64,000 nucleotides of DNA, from contig NW_002476290.1 in the NCBI RefSeq assembly GCF_000189635.1, forward strand, positions 212,252-276,251. Reading direction: 5' to 3'. Each line of letters begins with the position of its first letter. Position 1 is the first letter of the stretch. The DNA comes from Tetrahymena thermophila SB210. Lineage: Eukaryota; Ciliophora; Oligohymenophorea; Hymenostomatida; Tetrahymenidae. Under the pieces are notes generated by a model. That model did not search any database. It saw nothing but the letters and a program-made list of their open reading frames with translations, and was not told the origin of the DNA. A program made the translations under genes and the position numbers. Below, one piece after another: positions 1 through 12,863 of the stretch.

Positions 1-3000
1 AGCAGCTATTAAATGATAATAATTTTATTGATATTTTAGCATAAAGAGTGGAATTATTTTTGTGGGATGATTACAATTTAAGCACTAATAATTCGAGAGA
101 TGAAGACTATTCAGACTTAGAAGATGAGAAAATGAAGAAAAAAAACAAATAAATAGATGAAGACGACAGAAATATCGGTTCTAAATTGAAGGACAATATT
201 AAAGAGAATTTCGAGTAATGTCATGCTGAGTGGAGCAAAATGCAATAAAAACTTGTAAATCGTTATAAATAAGATGTTTAAAATTTATAGATGAAGTACA
301 AAGACGAAATAAAAAATATGAGCAGATTTTACATGAAAGAAACAAAGTAAAACGAAAAAGAACTCGAGGATATTATTTAAAACAGAGACGAACTTAAAAT
401 GATAAAAACTTTAGAAAAGCAGATTGAAAAAAAAATAGATAACAATACTATTTTCAATGGAATAGCTGTTAATATAATTTTAGATCCTCAACTGCCTATT
501 GAGTTAGATACAGCTGAGGAAATAGAGTAATATGCAGTCAATGTAAAAGCTGCCTATTAAGAAGCTTCTTAATCATTGGAATAAAAGTTTAAAGACTATA
601 AATCTCTCCTTTCTAACATTTGCAAGACACAGATAAAATACTTCGCTTAATCAAGTAGCAATCATAATCATTTAAATAATAAAAATTATGTAAATGATAA
701 TAATAAGCTATCGTCAAGTATATAAAAGTTAACTTCTAGACATTCTGAAATGCTTCAAAAATTGACAGTTCTTTTTTCAAATAAATCATCCATACTCGAA
801 TCTGTTTATATTCAGGTTTGTTAAAATTTAGATATTAATCCAGGATAGATTTTCTTACCAACAACGAGATCAGCTACAAGCACATCATAGTAATTTATAA
901 ATATTATTTACAATTATAATTAAGCATTTAAATTAATAGGTTTTCTAATATTACTGATAATAGGGTTCCATTTGCAGACTAAAGTTCAGTAGCAAATATC
1001 TTAAAATAAAATTACTCAAAGTACCCTCCATCCTACGCAGTCAATAGCATTTAAGGAGATAAGTAAATAATAAATAACACTCCAAAATTTGAAGAATTTC
1101 TTTCCAACAAAAGACAAATCACAAATAAACAAATCACAGGTATTAATTAATTGTTTAAATTAAACAATTTTTAAAAGCTAAATTAATTAGCCTATTTAAT
1201 TACAAAAATAATTTTCAAAAACTCTCTCAAAAAATAATCTTTAAATTATGTAAAAAGTGGAGGCATAAAATTTGACTATTTATTGAATTGTTTCTAAAAT
1301 AAATATCTAAAAAAAATAAATAATATTTTAAAATAAAATTAGATTTTCTTGATTTAGAGGAGTTCTCTTCAATTTCTGAGAGAGAAAATCATTAGGTTCA
1401 TTAAAAGAATGGTTCAATGGAATATAACAGATCATATTAACATTAAAATTAATCTTCTATCCTCTAAAAAAAATAATAGAGTACTTTCGATTAGCTAAAA
1501 TCAAAACCTGATGGTTCTATTATTACTTTTGCATGGGGTTCTGGCAAGGATGGAAGATTGGGATTAGGTACTGATAGAGGAGAAAGCAATCCAACGATGC
1601 TAAATAGCCAATAATTCATATATTTATCTTGTGGTTATTATCACACTGCAGGAATAACTGAAAAAGGTATTTATAATTAATACTATTTACAAACTGATAA
1701 AGTTAAAAATATTTTATATTTCATTTAAACAGGAGAATTATATCTTTGGGGAAAAGGTAATAGTGGTTAACTAGGTAATTCTAGTTTTAATAGCTCAAAA
1801 GTTCCTATCTTAGCGAACATCCCACAAACTATACCCATAGTATAGGTAGTATGTGGATGGTAGCATAGCATGGCTTTATCTTCAAGTGGATAAGTTTATT
1901 CTTGGGTAAGATAGTTTATGTGTATGTATTAAGTTATTTAATTGTATTTTATTATTTTAAATAGGGATTAGGAGAAGAAGGATAATTAGGGCATAATGAC
2001 ATGGAAACCCTTAATACTCCTAAAATGATAGAATATTTTTCTTAATAGGCCAAACAAATTAAATATATTTCCTGTGGGCATTCTCATTCTGCCGCCATTT
2101 CAGGTTAAATATTGAATTTAAAAAAAGTTATTTACAATTTAACTTATCAAAAATAGAAGAAGGAGATTTATACACTTGGGGTTGCAACTATGACTATAGA
2201 CTAATGATAAATGAAAATAAAAATTAATATAAGTAATATATTTTTTAATATATTTTAGATTACATAAATGTATATTAATTAATAGGCCTGTTCTCACATA
2301 GTTACATTATCTCAAGGAGATTTACTAAAAAAGTGGATAAGATATTTCTTAAAAGTTTAATGTTTAATTAGTTTCATTAGGAGTTAACCACACAGCTGTT
2401 ATAACAGGTAGCAAAAAATAAATAATATATGATATTAAATATTATAATTATTTTATATATACAGTTGATGGTAGTGTCTATACTGCTGGTTTAGGTAATC
2501 ATGGAGAACTTGGAATCATTTTGAATGAATCAGTTCCTAACACAGATATAATAAGAGATATAGTATGTTAACAAAATAGTAATAATGTAGAAGAGCGATG
2601 CTGTTATTTACATAAAGTTTAAACTTTTGGCGAGGAAAATAAAGCAATAGATATCGCATGTGGCTATGAATTCACTATTGTATTAAATGCAGAAGGGACA
2701 GTTTACTAATTTGGTAAAAAAATTTCTCAAGGACCTGATTTTATAGGAACTAAGCAGGAAATTCAAGATTATGTAACAAAAGATTCATAAAATGTCACTC
2801 CTTAAGTATTTCTTTTAATTGATTAAGTTATTAATATAAACTAAAACATTTTTTTTGTTAGATTATGTATGAGTTTGGAAATATCCGAGTACAACAAATT
2901 GCTGCTGGAAAAAACCACATTGCAATAATAACTGGTATTTTTTTATAATTTAAATAATTTTTTATTGTTATATTTAAAGATTTTTTATTACAATTTATTA

Positions 3001-3288
3001 ATTCAAATTACAATAAAAGAGAATTGATTAAATTTTATTAATTATAGAAAATGGAGAATTGTATACTTGGGGGAAAAATTTCTATGATAAACTAGATATG
3101 GGGGACGATAAACATGAAAGCAAGTAACTAATTTTTAATTATTATCAAATATTTTCATCAACTATTTGTCTTACATATATAATAGCAAACCTGTTAAATT
3201 ATTTGAAGGAATTAATAACTTGCAATGTATTTAAGTATCTTGTGGTGAATTTCATTCTGTTTGCTTAAATAAGTGTTAAAAAAAGTGA
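1..3288 (+). CDS. Coiled-coil plus RCC1-repeat protein (5' end missing)
   Basis: The gene runs in from the left edge, open from the codon at 3-5. The first ~820 bases encode a charged, Gln/Lys/Glu-rich coiled-coil segment. From ~1530 on, RCC1-type repeats appear: FAWGSGKDGRLGLG, then LYLWGKGNSGQLG, VYSWGLGEEGQLG, VYTAGLGNHGELG and LYTWGKN, alternating with conserved strands such as SCGHSHSAAIS and SLGVNHTAVIT. RCC1 domains are seven-bladed propellers, found in Ran exchange factors and many unrelated scaffold or ciliary proteins, so the partner cannot be named. Several short AT-rich introns interrupt the repeats (for example the ones starting at 1661 and after 1910). An intron at ~889-937 restores frame. 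The exon structure between ~1140 and 1495 is unclear. It ends at TGA 3286-3288. Fold assignment is strong; function is unknown. Confidence 0.8.
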
Positions 3289-3895
3289 ATTTGGAAAGAA
3301 AAAAAAAGTGAAGGTGTTTGTTTTTAAAAATTTATAAATTAATAATTAAATTAAAAATCTAAAAAAAAATTGTAAATATTTATATTAAATTTAGTATTTA
3401 TTATATATATGTCTTTTATCTTATAATTAATGATAAAATTAAAAATTTTAATAGATTTCATTTAGAATTAACTCTTAATTTAATTACATAATAAATAATT
3501 ATGCTTTTTCTTAGTTTGTTTTTAGCTTTTAAAAATATTAAAAAACTTAAAAGTGTTTTACTTGAGTTTATTTATAAACATTTATATTAAATACAAGCAG
3601 TTTTGATTTGAAATATTTTGTTTGTTTTATGACAAAATTTTTTTTTTTTTGCAATTTAAAAAATTATTTTATAAAAGAAAGTTAAATTTAATAGATAAAT
3701 ACAAATAATCAAAATTGAGCACGTCTCAGCTTGTTTCAGCTTGTAAAAACATTAAAATAGTTTATAAAAAAATTATAATCATAATTTGTAAAAAAATAAA
3801 AAACATAATTTGTAGATATTTAGATTAAATGTAAGGAGTATCAAGTATATTTATTTATCATACAATTTATAAAATAATTTTAAATTTATATAAAT
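3289..3895. other. AT-rich intergenic spacer between convergent genes
   Basis: This stretch separates the 3' ends of the RCC1 gene (+) and the K+ channel gene (-). I see only AT-rich sequence and homopolymer runs, presumably both 3' UTRs. Confidence 0.5.
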
Positions 3896-6800
3896 TCAGT
3901 TCATGAAGCTTTAATTATAATTTGTGAAAGTTTTTTAAGTATTTTTAGTTTCAATTTTTTATAGCTACTAATTGGTTTTTTATGTTATTTTTGTTTCGCT
4001 TTTCTTAATAGATTTATTTAAATCTTTTTTAGACTTTTAAGTTGTTTTTTATGAGTGTTTTGTTTTAGCCCTCTTTTTTGAGAATTTTTCCAACCAAATC
4101 TTTCTAATCTGACGTAGAACTTAACTTATATTGTTTTATGGGTAATAAACAGTATATTCTTTCATAAAATCAAAATCATTCTCTATTGTTTCGATGAAAA
4201 AATCTTCAAATTATTGGTTTTATTAAATTTGTTTTTACTAATCAGCATTTTCAGCATTTAAAGATGATAGTTTTTAATCTTATTTATTATCTTATGGCTT
4301 AGGATTAAATGCTGATAAATTAGAACGATTTCTAGGTGATTCAATTTTAGTATCACTATATTATTTAGCTGCCATCATATTAGAAGCTATTTATAAGTTT
4401 ATGTATTGTGCTGTTTGAGCTTAAGTTCCAAAGTGGCTTAAATTTCTACTTGCATTTCTTTTAAATGTATCTTAGTAGCTGTTAATACTAGATGAGCTAT
4501 CATGTCTTTGCATAGTCCTAGCTGTTTTTTAAGAATTTTATCTTTGCAAACTGACATTATTTTCTTATTAATTTGAAGGAAAGAATAAGCCTTACTAAGA
4601 GGATGACAAATTAAGACTTTTGATATAAAAATTTAATAAAATCTGTATTTAAAATAACATTTTTAAAAAATTAATTATTAAAATTCTTATTTTAAATTTA
4701 TTTATTTTTCCTTTAAAACTTTATTATTTTTGTTATACTAAATATGGGTTTAAATATTTCTAGGTTAATCGTGCATACATACATTCATTTATTCATCATA
4801 ATAAATGAGAAATGATAGTAGTTATAATTTTGAATAAGTTAATAATTATTTAATTAAATCTTAATTTACTCTAATTGCTAGAATCTTTTATTGACTTGGG
4901 TAGGCGAACTGTATGCGTATGTCTCTTTTTTAGTTTTTGAGCGCGAAATAGATTGCTTGTCTATAGAAAATTCTTCATTTTTAATACTCAATTTATGAGT
5001 TTAGTGACGTAAATTTACCCTGTTTTAGTTTTTGTTGTTAGTTATGTTTATGTTGGAGGTTGGGTTCATTTCACTAAGCCCTTAAACTAAATCTTATGAT
5101 CCTTTATAATCTTCTTTTGAAAAAAATTATATGTCTTCTTCATCTCCGCTATACAGAGAGTCTCCTGTTTCTTGCATGCATTAGTTAGCTTCACTGTAAC
5201 TTACTTTAGGCATTCTCATGAAAAATTCTTTGTCTGTAATTTTATTATCTTGGAGTATTGCTAAATCATCCCATTATTCTACAGCTTCTAAAACACAGGT
5301 TACTCTCAACTATTTAAGCAATTTTTTAGTAACTATATATTTTTTAATAGCATTATATTTTTTTTTAATTTGTCTTTCTGCTGTGCATCTATGCTAATCA
5401 AGAGAAAAATTGTTTTTTACGATTAGTAAAGGTTTGTTTATTTTAATATTTATGTAATTGCATTTTTCCTCTATGTGACCAGGCTTTAAGCAAGAGAGGC
5501 ACTTATGTCCACATATGTTTTATTTAAACAAAATTTCATCTTTGCACATAGCAAATTATTCCTAATTTAATATAATTTTCAAATCTATTTAGGATTGATG
5601 TTATAAATAGCAATCTTACTTTGTCTGATGGATTTTCTTGTATCAGTTTGAGCATATCTTCTCTTTTACAATAAACAATATGAGTGGTTCCTTTGCTTTT
5701 AGCAGTAAAATATCTAGGTATATCAGCAAAAAATCCGGATTAGCCAAAAAATTCACCTTGCTATGTTTAATAAAATTGCTAAAATATATAAAAAAAGATA
5801 TGATTTTTACCATATATTGTCCAAATTTGATAATTTAATTATTAATTTCAAGGGTATTCTCAACTGCTCCTTTAAATACATAGTAAAGTCTGTTATCTGT
5901 ATCTCCTTTATTAAATATAATATCACCAGGACCTAAAGTTATTTCTTTCATGACAAGAGATAATTGCTAAATTAGTTTATTGCTAAAATTGTTCTTAAAG
6001 ATATTTGAGTTGAATAAAATCTTTCCAAAAAAATCTTGATATATTTCCTCACGTAAATTTTTTGATATTCCACTTAAGATAAGCTCACCTTTGCAAAGAT
6101 AGTTTCTTTCTTCCTCTTAGCTATTCATATATTCAAGATACTTCAATACTTTTATTTAGGATGCTCTTTAAATTTATCTGCCTTCCATGTATTAAGTTAT
6201 TTCAAACTTTTTTAACCTCGAAATATAAAATTATGAATAAAAAGATAAAATTTTCAATTTTTAAAGTTTATAAAGATGGAAAGTAAGTTGGATTAAGTTT
6301 ATTAATCGAATGAAAAATGTATAAAAATCAGATAATTCACAAGAATCTATGAAAAAAAAATCTTAATATAATATGGATAAACTTTTGGCTTCATTACTAT
6401 AAAAATTTAATTTAATGATTTGAGTATTTTATTCATCACATTGAAGATTATTTATTTATTTAAGTTAATTGAATAAATAAAAAAGGAATTAATTGCATTT
6501 AATTAAAAATTTTATATAATCAAAAACATTAAAATTTAATTTATTTTTTTAAATTATATAATTCTTAGTTTTAAATTATGTTGTTTTAATTGATTAAATA
6601 ATTCAAATATTTTTGCAATAAATTAATTAAATAGCAATAGGAAAAAATTTTTGATGTATTTATTTCTTTTTTATATTTGATTGTGAAAAAACTTTGCTTT
6701 AAAATAGATTTTTAATGAAAAATGCTTTTTGATTTACTTATAGTTTGCTTGTTTTTATGAGAGTTCATGGAAAATAGAACCAATTGTGTTAACTGCATAA

Positions 6801-8965
6801 CCAAAGATACCGCAAGACACAACTGAAAAAAATGTCACATAGATTTTTTCGTGACTAGATTTCGGGACAATATCACCAAAGCCTACTGTCACCATTGTAA
6901 CAAAAGAAAAATAAATTGAATCAAGATAAATAACAGTCCAATATTCATTAGTAACTCCGATATTTTTAATCCAGGTAGAAATATCTGGGTTATTTTAGTA
7001 ATCTAATTTGCTAATCAAGTAAAAAATGCAAGAGCTATAATGAGCTACGAAATAAATTAGAGTATACAACTTCGTTAGTTCATAAATAGTGTAGTATTTT
7101 TATTATAATTAAAAATGCTCTTCTATCGTATTCAGCAATTATAATACTTAAATTATTCTTAAGAGGTAGATAAGTTTTATAAATTAAATGTCTTAATTTT
7201 ACATACAAGCAATAATTGTAAATATTGTTATTAAATCAATCCATAAATAAAATCTTAAATATTTCTTAAAGATCTGTAATCGAGATTTCACTATTTCACC
7301 CTCATTATAAAAACCAGTATTCATATTTAATAGCATTTATATAATGAATACTGTTACGGCCAGTGGTTCTGTAATAAACATAAAGGGTTAAGTATCTTTT
7401 GCCTAATCATAAACACACAATAAAGGAATTATAACTAACTAAATAAGTAAAAAGAATAGGAAAAATATATTCCAAAAGACTAAAAAAATTCCATTTGGTT
7501 AAATTATTGGAAATTATTCAGTAAAGCTATATTAATTTCTATTGCTGATTGCTCTTTCTATGTTTGATCCCACAGTGCTTAATTTGTGTTAAGTTTTGCT
7601 TTTTTAAAGCTATTTTTTAAATATTATTTCATCATCTGAAACCATATTATTGAATTAAAAGACTGCATCTCCAATGATGTTAAAATGCCTGTACTCAAGC
7701 TTTTGGAATACTTTAGAAGGTAGTTGAGAAACCATTGTTTATATAAATTTTTTAATCATATTTGCTTTTTTAAAGAATTTGAAAGAGAATTTGTTAACAG
7801 TAGATTGTTGAACTACTGACATTCGAGATCTCTTCTTCTTTTAAAGTTCTTCAAAAGCTTAATCGTTTGTATCATTTGCTTCTTTGTCATTTAACAAAGG
7901 TTAATTTATTACTTTTTAATTATTATTTAAATTATTAGCAACTGAAGAAGGAATATCCTAAGCAATTAAATTATTCGTCAAAGAATCATTTTTACTTGCA
8001 GTTAAGAGGTTTCTTCCTTTATCTGTTTAAATATTTATAGTATTTAATTCCAATTTTTATGAATAGTTAATATTCTAGCCATTATTGCTTCCTTAACTAG
8101 ATTCGTTCATTCTATTGGTAATAACTTAGCTTTCGTTTTAGTTAGAAGAGTAAGAAATTGCATAGCTACTGTGTTTCTAACTCATTTTGGAAACAAGTTA
8201 ACTCATCAAATTACCACCATAACCTGAACTATTATTATCAGGTTATTAATTCTATATCTATAAGTTAATTTCTTTTTAGCTAAAATTTGTTGGTACTTAT
8301 GTTGCATGTTTTTTTGTTTTATGTATCTTCAACATAGGTGAAATATTTTCATTTTAATAATCTAAAAGCTAATTGCTACCATTATTTTTAGAATTATAAC
8401 TGTTATTTATTTCGTTAGAAGATTTAGCATCAATAGTTAATTTATTTTAGCTTCGTCTATTTAGTAAATCACTATCATCTACTAAATACATTTTTAAAAT
8501 CTTAAATAAATATTAAAAGAATACATAGAAATATAAATTTGTGGAATAGAAATGTTATAATATTTATGTTATTTTACTATTATTTTTTTGGTTGCCCTGT
8601 TTAGAATCAAAAATTCTATGTAAGCCTTGCTCAAATTAATCTTTATTTAGATTATTTCCCTCAATATCAGAAGCTAGATCGAAAACTGTTTAAGAAAAAA
8701 CCTTTACATTTCTATCATAAAGAGAAGAATCCTATTAAAGAAAAATATTTTATCTTTTCTACTCTCCATCTCTCATGAGATCAGGATAATTTAAGCTAGA
8801 TTCAATTTTTCTGTTGCTGTATGGGTTAGCTAACTAAAAAGTTTAATCATGATTCTACTATATATAATTAGATTTATGAAGTGAGATCTAAGATTAATCT
8901 AGAAATTTTGAATTATCTTGCATAGAATAGTCTTAATATTGTAAATTTTATGCTGATTTGCTCAT
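3896..8965 (-). CDS. Voltage/cyclic-nucleotide-gated-type K+ channel with zinc knuckle
   Basis: This is a membrane K+ channel of the six-transmembrane, cyclic-nucleotide-binding-domain class, a family greatly expanded in ciliates. The selectivity filter TVGFGD lies at 6872-6889, in a pore loop preceded by YFSFVTM. Upstream are the hydrophobic S1 segment at ~7420-7500 (PNGIFLVFWNIFF) and further membrane segments. S4 is weakly charged (KLIYLLRIIQVLQLL). A cyclic-nucleotide-binding fold follows at ~5600-6010, with GPGDIIFNKGDTDNRLYYVF and later GEFFGQSGFFADIPRYFT. After it comes a CX2CX4HX4C zinc knuckle, CLSCLKPGHIEEKC (5460-5501). The C-terminal ~500 residues are Gln/Asn/Ser-rich. I start at ATG 8963-8965, because an intron at ~8500-8580 joins this N-terminal exon in frame to the next; a later ATG at 8491 is therefore internal. 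Several introns are present (for example near 6200-6770 and 7190). It ends at TGA 3896-3898, just short of the convergent RCC1 gene. Confidence 0.88.
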
Positions 8966-9872
8966 ATATAAATAAATTTTTTGCTTCGACTGATATTCTT
9001 TATTTTTCAAACACCCTTTTATTAGTTGCTAGTCTTGCTTTAATAGCTTGCTTGAAATTTAATTATCAGCAAAATCAAAATCAAATCAATTAAATCAATA
9101 TATTTTTTTATAATTTATGATAATCAAATTAATTAACTTGACTATAACCCTTAATTGGATTATTTACTTTATTGTTGTCATAGTAAAATCCACAAAGAAA
9201 AATAAAATTCTTATTCAATTTCATTGAGTTTTTAAATTAATATTTTAAAAATTTAATATTATAGAAGTAACAAATGATTTTTATCATTCAATAAAATTTA
9301 TTTTATTTAAGTGAGCTAAAAAAATTAATTATAAAATAGTTTTTTTATTTTATCAGTTTAGCGATTAAATTTTAATTATTTTGTTAGTTTTTCTTTAATA
9401 AAAAATGCTCTTAGTATTCATTAATTTAATTTAAAAAATAAAAATCATTTTATACAATAAATATAAATTAGTCATGTTATATTTACTTATTTGCTCTATA
9501 CTTCTTTATTAATTTTAAAATTATTAAGTGGTTCTTAATTCTGAGCAATATGATATTCATATGTATTATAATATAATTCTTATAAAAGCTTTTATAGAAT
9601 TGGCAAGCAAGACAGTAGTAAAGTTTATAAAATATTAGGATTAATTAAAAGCTGAAGAGATATAACTAAAAAGTTTAAATTTATTGAAAAATATTTCTAC
9701 TTTATTAAATTATTTAATTTAAACTTGCTTTTAAAATTATTGATACAGAAGAGACAGGTTATACTTAGAATTCTTTTACTTAAATTAATTATACAAATTT
9801 ATTAATCAAATTATAAATCTATTAAATCAAGTTATTAGCATTTAATTATCTAAATTTAATCAAAATAGATCT
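8966..9872. other. AT-rich divergent intergenic region
   Basis: This presumably holds the promoters and 5' UTRs of the K+ channel gene (-) and the secreted-protein gene (+). I see no recognisable element beyond poly-A/T tracts. Confidence 0.4.
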
Positions 9873-10477
9873 ATGAAGTAAACATCATTTGTGATAGCCA
9901 TCTTCGCACTCTTATTAGTATTTGCGTAAGCAAAAAGACATCATGTAAAATCATCTGATAAATGTAATAAATACTTTTAATATTAAATTAAAATAAATTA
10001 TAAAATTTAGAATAGTATTTGAAAGAGAGTGCAAATTAAGATGATATAGCCAGATAAATATTTAAAGGAATAGCTAAATCCTTTAATGTAGAGCTAAGCT
10101 TAAGCAATTACTAATCAATTACTTATGAAAACTTGTAAATAGACAATCTTGAAAAAGCTTTAAATAATTTTGGAGCTGTTTAAATCGATTAAAGCTATCT
10201 GAAAGAAACAATTAAAAGTATTCAAGATATTTTCATCAAATTTAGAAATGCCATTCCTCAAACTGAATAGACTGATAAAATAATAAATTCCTTTTTAAGA
10301 GTGTTTGCTGATGAATAAACATTTAATTCAATTAAAATTAAACTCTATGAAGACAAGGGTATTGATTGCTAACTTTATTTGTGGGGAGCTCTTGATTACA
10401 TTATATTTGACAAATACCAAGTTGTAGGTGAGACTTTGGGCAGAGTGATTTATCTAATGAATTAATATATTGAATGA
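9873..10477 (+). CDS. Small secreted protein, 185 residues, unrecognised
   Basis: The protein opens with a clear signal peptide, MKQTSFVIAIFALLLVFAQA, predicted to be cleaved near residue 20, so it should enter the secretory pathway (secretion, granules or lumen). One 47-nt intron (9964-10010) splits codon 26; removing it gives exactly 186 codons including TGA 10475-10477. The mature part is helical, rich in Gln, Asn, Ile and Lys, with only a couple of cysteines (one in GIDCQLYLWG near the C-terminus) and no family motif I recognise. Short secreted proteins of this style are common in Tetrahymena, including granule-lattice-type helical proteins, but calling it one would be a guess. Directly downstream is a tandem repeat array. 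Confidence 0.82.
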
Positions 10478-10615
10478 ATTTATTGTATGATAATATAATA
10501 TATAAAGCTAATTTGTAAAATTAATTATGATACCAAATATAATAAATATGATTAATATCTCTAACTTCAACAATTTAATGAAAAATAGTTTAAAATAAAT
10601 AAACTTTTATTATTC

Positions 10616-11240
10616 AATAATTTAATAAATTTCTTTTACTCAAACTATTTCAATATTTATAAAATAGCTTATTTATTTTAATTATGTAGCATTTCTCTTA
10701 TGTAGACGATATAAATATTTTTCTAAAATCACAAAAAGTCAAATCGATGTAAGTTAAATAAACTTTATTAACAATGCAATGCTATTATGATACCAATTTT
10801 GTTTAAAATCTTGATAAATATATTATAATTTAATAAATTTCTTTTACTCAAACTATTTTAATATTTATAAAATAGCTTATTTATTTTAATTATGTAGCAT
10901 TTCCCTTATGTAGAAGATATAAATATTTTTTTAAAATCACAAAAAGACAAATCGATGTAAGTTAAACTTTATGAACAATGCAATGCTATTATGATACCAA
11001 TTTTGTTTAAAATCTTGATAAATATATTATAATTTAATAAATTTCTTTTACTCAAACTATTTTAATATTTATAAAATAGCTTATTTATTTTAATTATGTA
11101 GCATTTCTCTTATGTAGAAGATATAAATATTTTTCTAAAATCACAAAAAGGCAAATCGATGTAAGTAAGTTAAATAAACTTTATTAAAAATGCAATGCTA
11201 TTATGATACCAATTTTGTTTAAAATCTTGATAAATATTTT
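10616..11240. repeat. Three tandem copies of a ~206-bp unit
   Basis: The unit starting TTTAATAAATTTCTTTTACT recurs at ~10621, ~10829 and ~11033. Each copy runs through GCTTATTTATTTTAATTATG, a GCAAATCGATGTAAG-like core, and ends with GCAATGCTATTATGATACCA. Copies differ by scattered point changes and a few small indels (for example GTAAGTTAAATAAAC versus GTAAGTAAGTTAAATAAAC). No reading frame is conserved. A fragment of the unit end (TTATGATACCAAAT) also occurs near 10527, just after the secreted-protein stop codon. Confidence 0.88.
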
Positions 11241-11525
11241 TCTATTTTATTAAAATCTAAATTAAAATAATTTAATTTAATTAAAAAATTAATTTCAAGA
11301 GGAATAAATAATCTTTTTTTTTTGTATTTAGCGGTTTTATACAATTTATATAAATGTGTTTTTTTACATTAATTAGAATTATTAATTTTTAGATTAATGT
11401 TTTTTTAATGTTTGAGCATATAAAAGATATATTTATTTTATTTGAAAAGAGATAATTAATAAATTAATTAATAAATATAAATCGTTTTAAATTAGTGAAT
11501 GATTAATATAAATATAATAAATGGT

Positions 11526-12863
11526 TCAATATCTTTCAATCATCGATTATGTGTTATTAGGTTTTTAAGCACTATCAAAAATATTATTATCGAATTCTGT
11601 TATATTTATTGATTCAGTATTATTTTAAGCATGGTCATTTGAAAATGATCTGACACGACTTGAATCAACAGACTTCAGCTAGAACTACTTGTGGTTCATT
11701 AATGATAGTCTACAATTTTTTCTATGTGATAGAGTTGTTTTGCGTCTGCTGCGAAGAGATATAATGTCTTCTATATTTCTTTCTTATTTTAATTACTCTA
11801 GAATATTTTAGTTTCCTTCTCTCAGATGTTAGAAGTCGAGAGAATTTCTTTTACTGTTTTCTCTAGTGAAAATATCTTCTTTTTCATCTTCTTAAATTAC
11901 ATCATCTAAGATATCCTCTATATTTGTTTAACTGGATATACATTTTTTATTATTATTTGGTAAAGGTTGAACGACATCAATATCGCTTAGAGAAGTATCT
12001 GATTCATTATTAATAGGTAATGATAAAGCTCTATTAAATGTTTAGTTACGTCTTTGTTCTAACCTTTTTTTGATATCATCAACTTAAGTTTCTACCTACT
12101 TGTTTACAAATTCTTTAACACGTTGCTAGTCTAGCTAATGCATTTTTAATATAGATTTAGATTTATCTTCATTATCTTGCATTCCATATATGATGTTCAA
12201 CTTGATGTTTTCTTCAATTGTTTTCTTTTTTATTAAGCTAATTTATTTCACTTTTTTCTCTTCTGCCGCTATTTATTTTTCCTATTAAATTTTCTCAACA
12301 CTTTCCACTTCCTAGCTGAATGTATTGTGTGTAGCTTCTGACTCTCTTACTTGTGAATTATGAGATTATTTCTATTCCTATGAAACTTATTACATCTATT
12401 TCTGCTCATCATGTATTTCTTAAAATTATCCATTTTACTCTTAGCTCTATATTTACTATTTTGGTTGACTTGCAAAAAAGGTGTCTGTTTAGAGACTTTG
12501 TCTCCTTTTGACTTCTTTTTATTCTTTAACTGAGTTATTCATTGATTCTAAAACATTAGGTTTCATCATCAAATTATTCATTTTTTTATGAAAGTACAAG
12601 TATTTTGTATCTCCTATTGACTCATAGTAGCCAACTCCAAGAGCATAAAGCTCAATCAAGCGGTGAACTTACTTTAATTCTAAAGTTTCACTTATTTCGA
12701 TATCCATTTCTAGTTTCAATACCTCTTCTGCAAAACCCTTTGGAAGAGATTTTCCATTTGATTCAGGGGTAGTTCCATTGCTTTCAATGTCTGAAGTAAT
12801 AAGTCCCTCAATAGGAATAGTGTTAATTTATATAGATTTCTTTTTAGCAGTACGAGCAGCCAT
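11526..12863 (-). CDS. Unrecognised charged, Gln-rich protein, 445 residues
   Basis: A single uninterrupted exon with ciliate code from ATG 12861-12863 to TGA 11526-11528, exactly 446 codons. The N-terminus is basic (MAARTAKKKS) and is followed by a helical region containing LELKQVHRLIELYALGVGYY and YLYFHKKMNNLM, which looks like a small globular part. The middle (~12200-12480) is a Gln/Glu/Lys-rich predicted coiled coil. The C-terminal third is acidic and Ser/Arg-rich with basic patches such as KKRLEQRRNQTF and SLRSRRKTTLSHRKNCR. No enzyme motif, signal peptide or membrane segment is visible. The overall look suggests a cytoskeletal or regulatory scaffold, but that is inference from composition only. 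Confidence 0.83.

Noticed and set aside
5638-5838. 66-residue plus-strand ORF
   Set aside because: Antisense to the cyclic-nucleotide-binding domain of the K+ channel gene.
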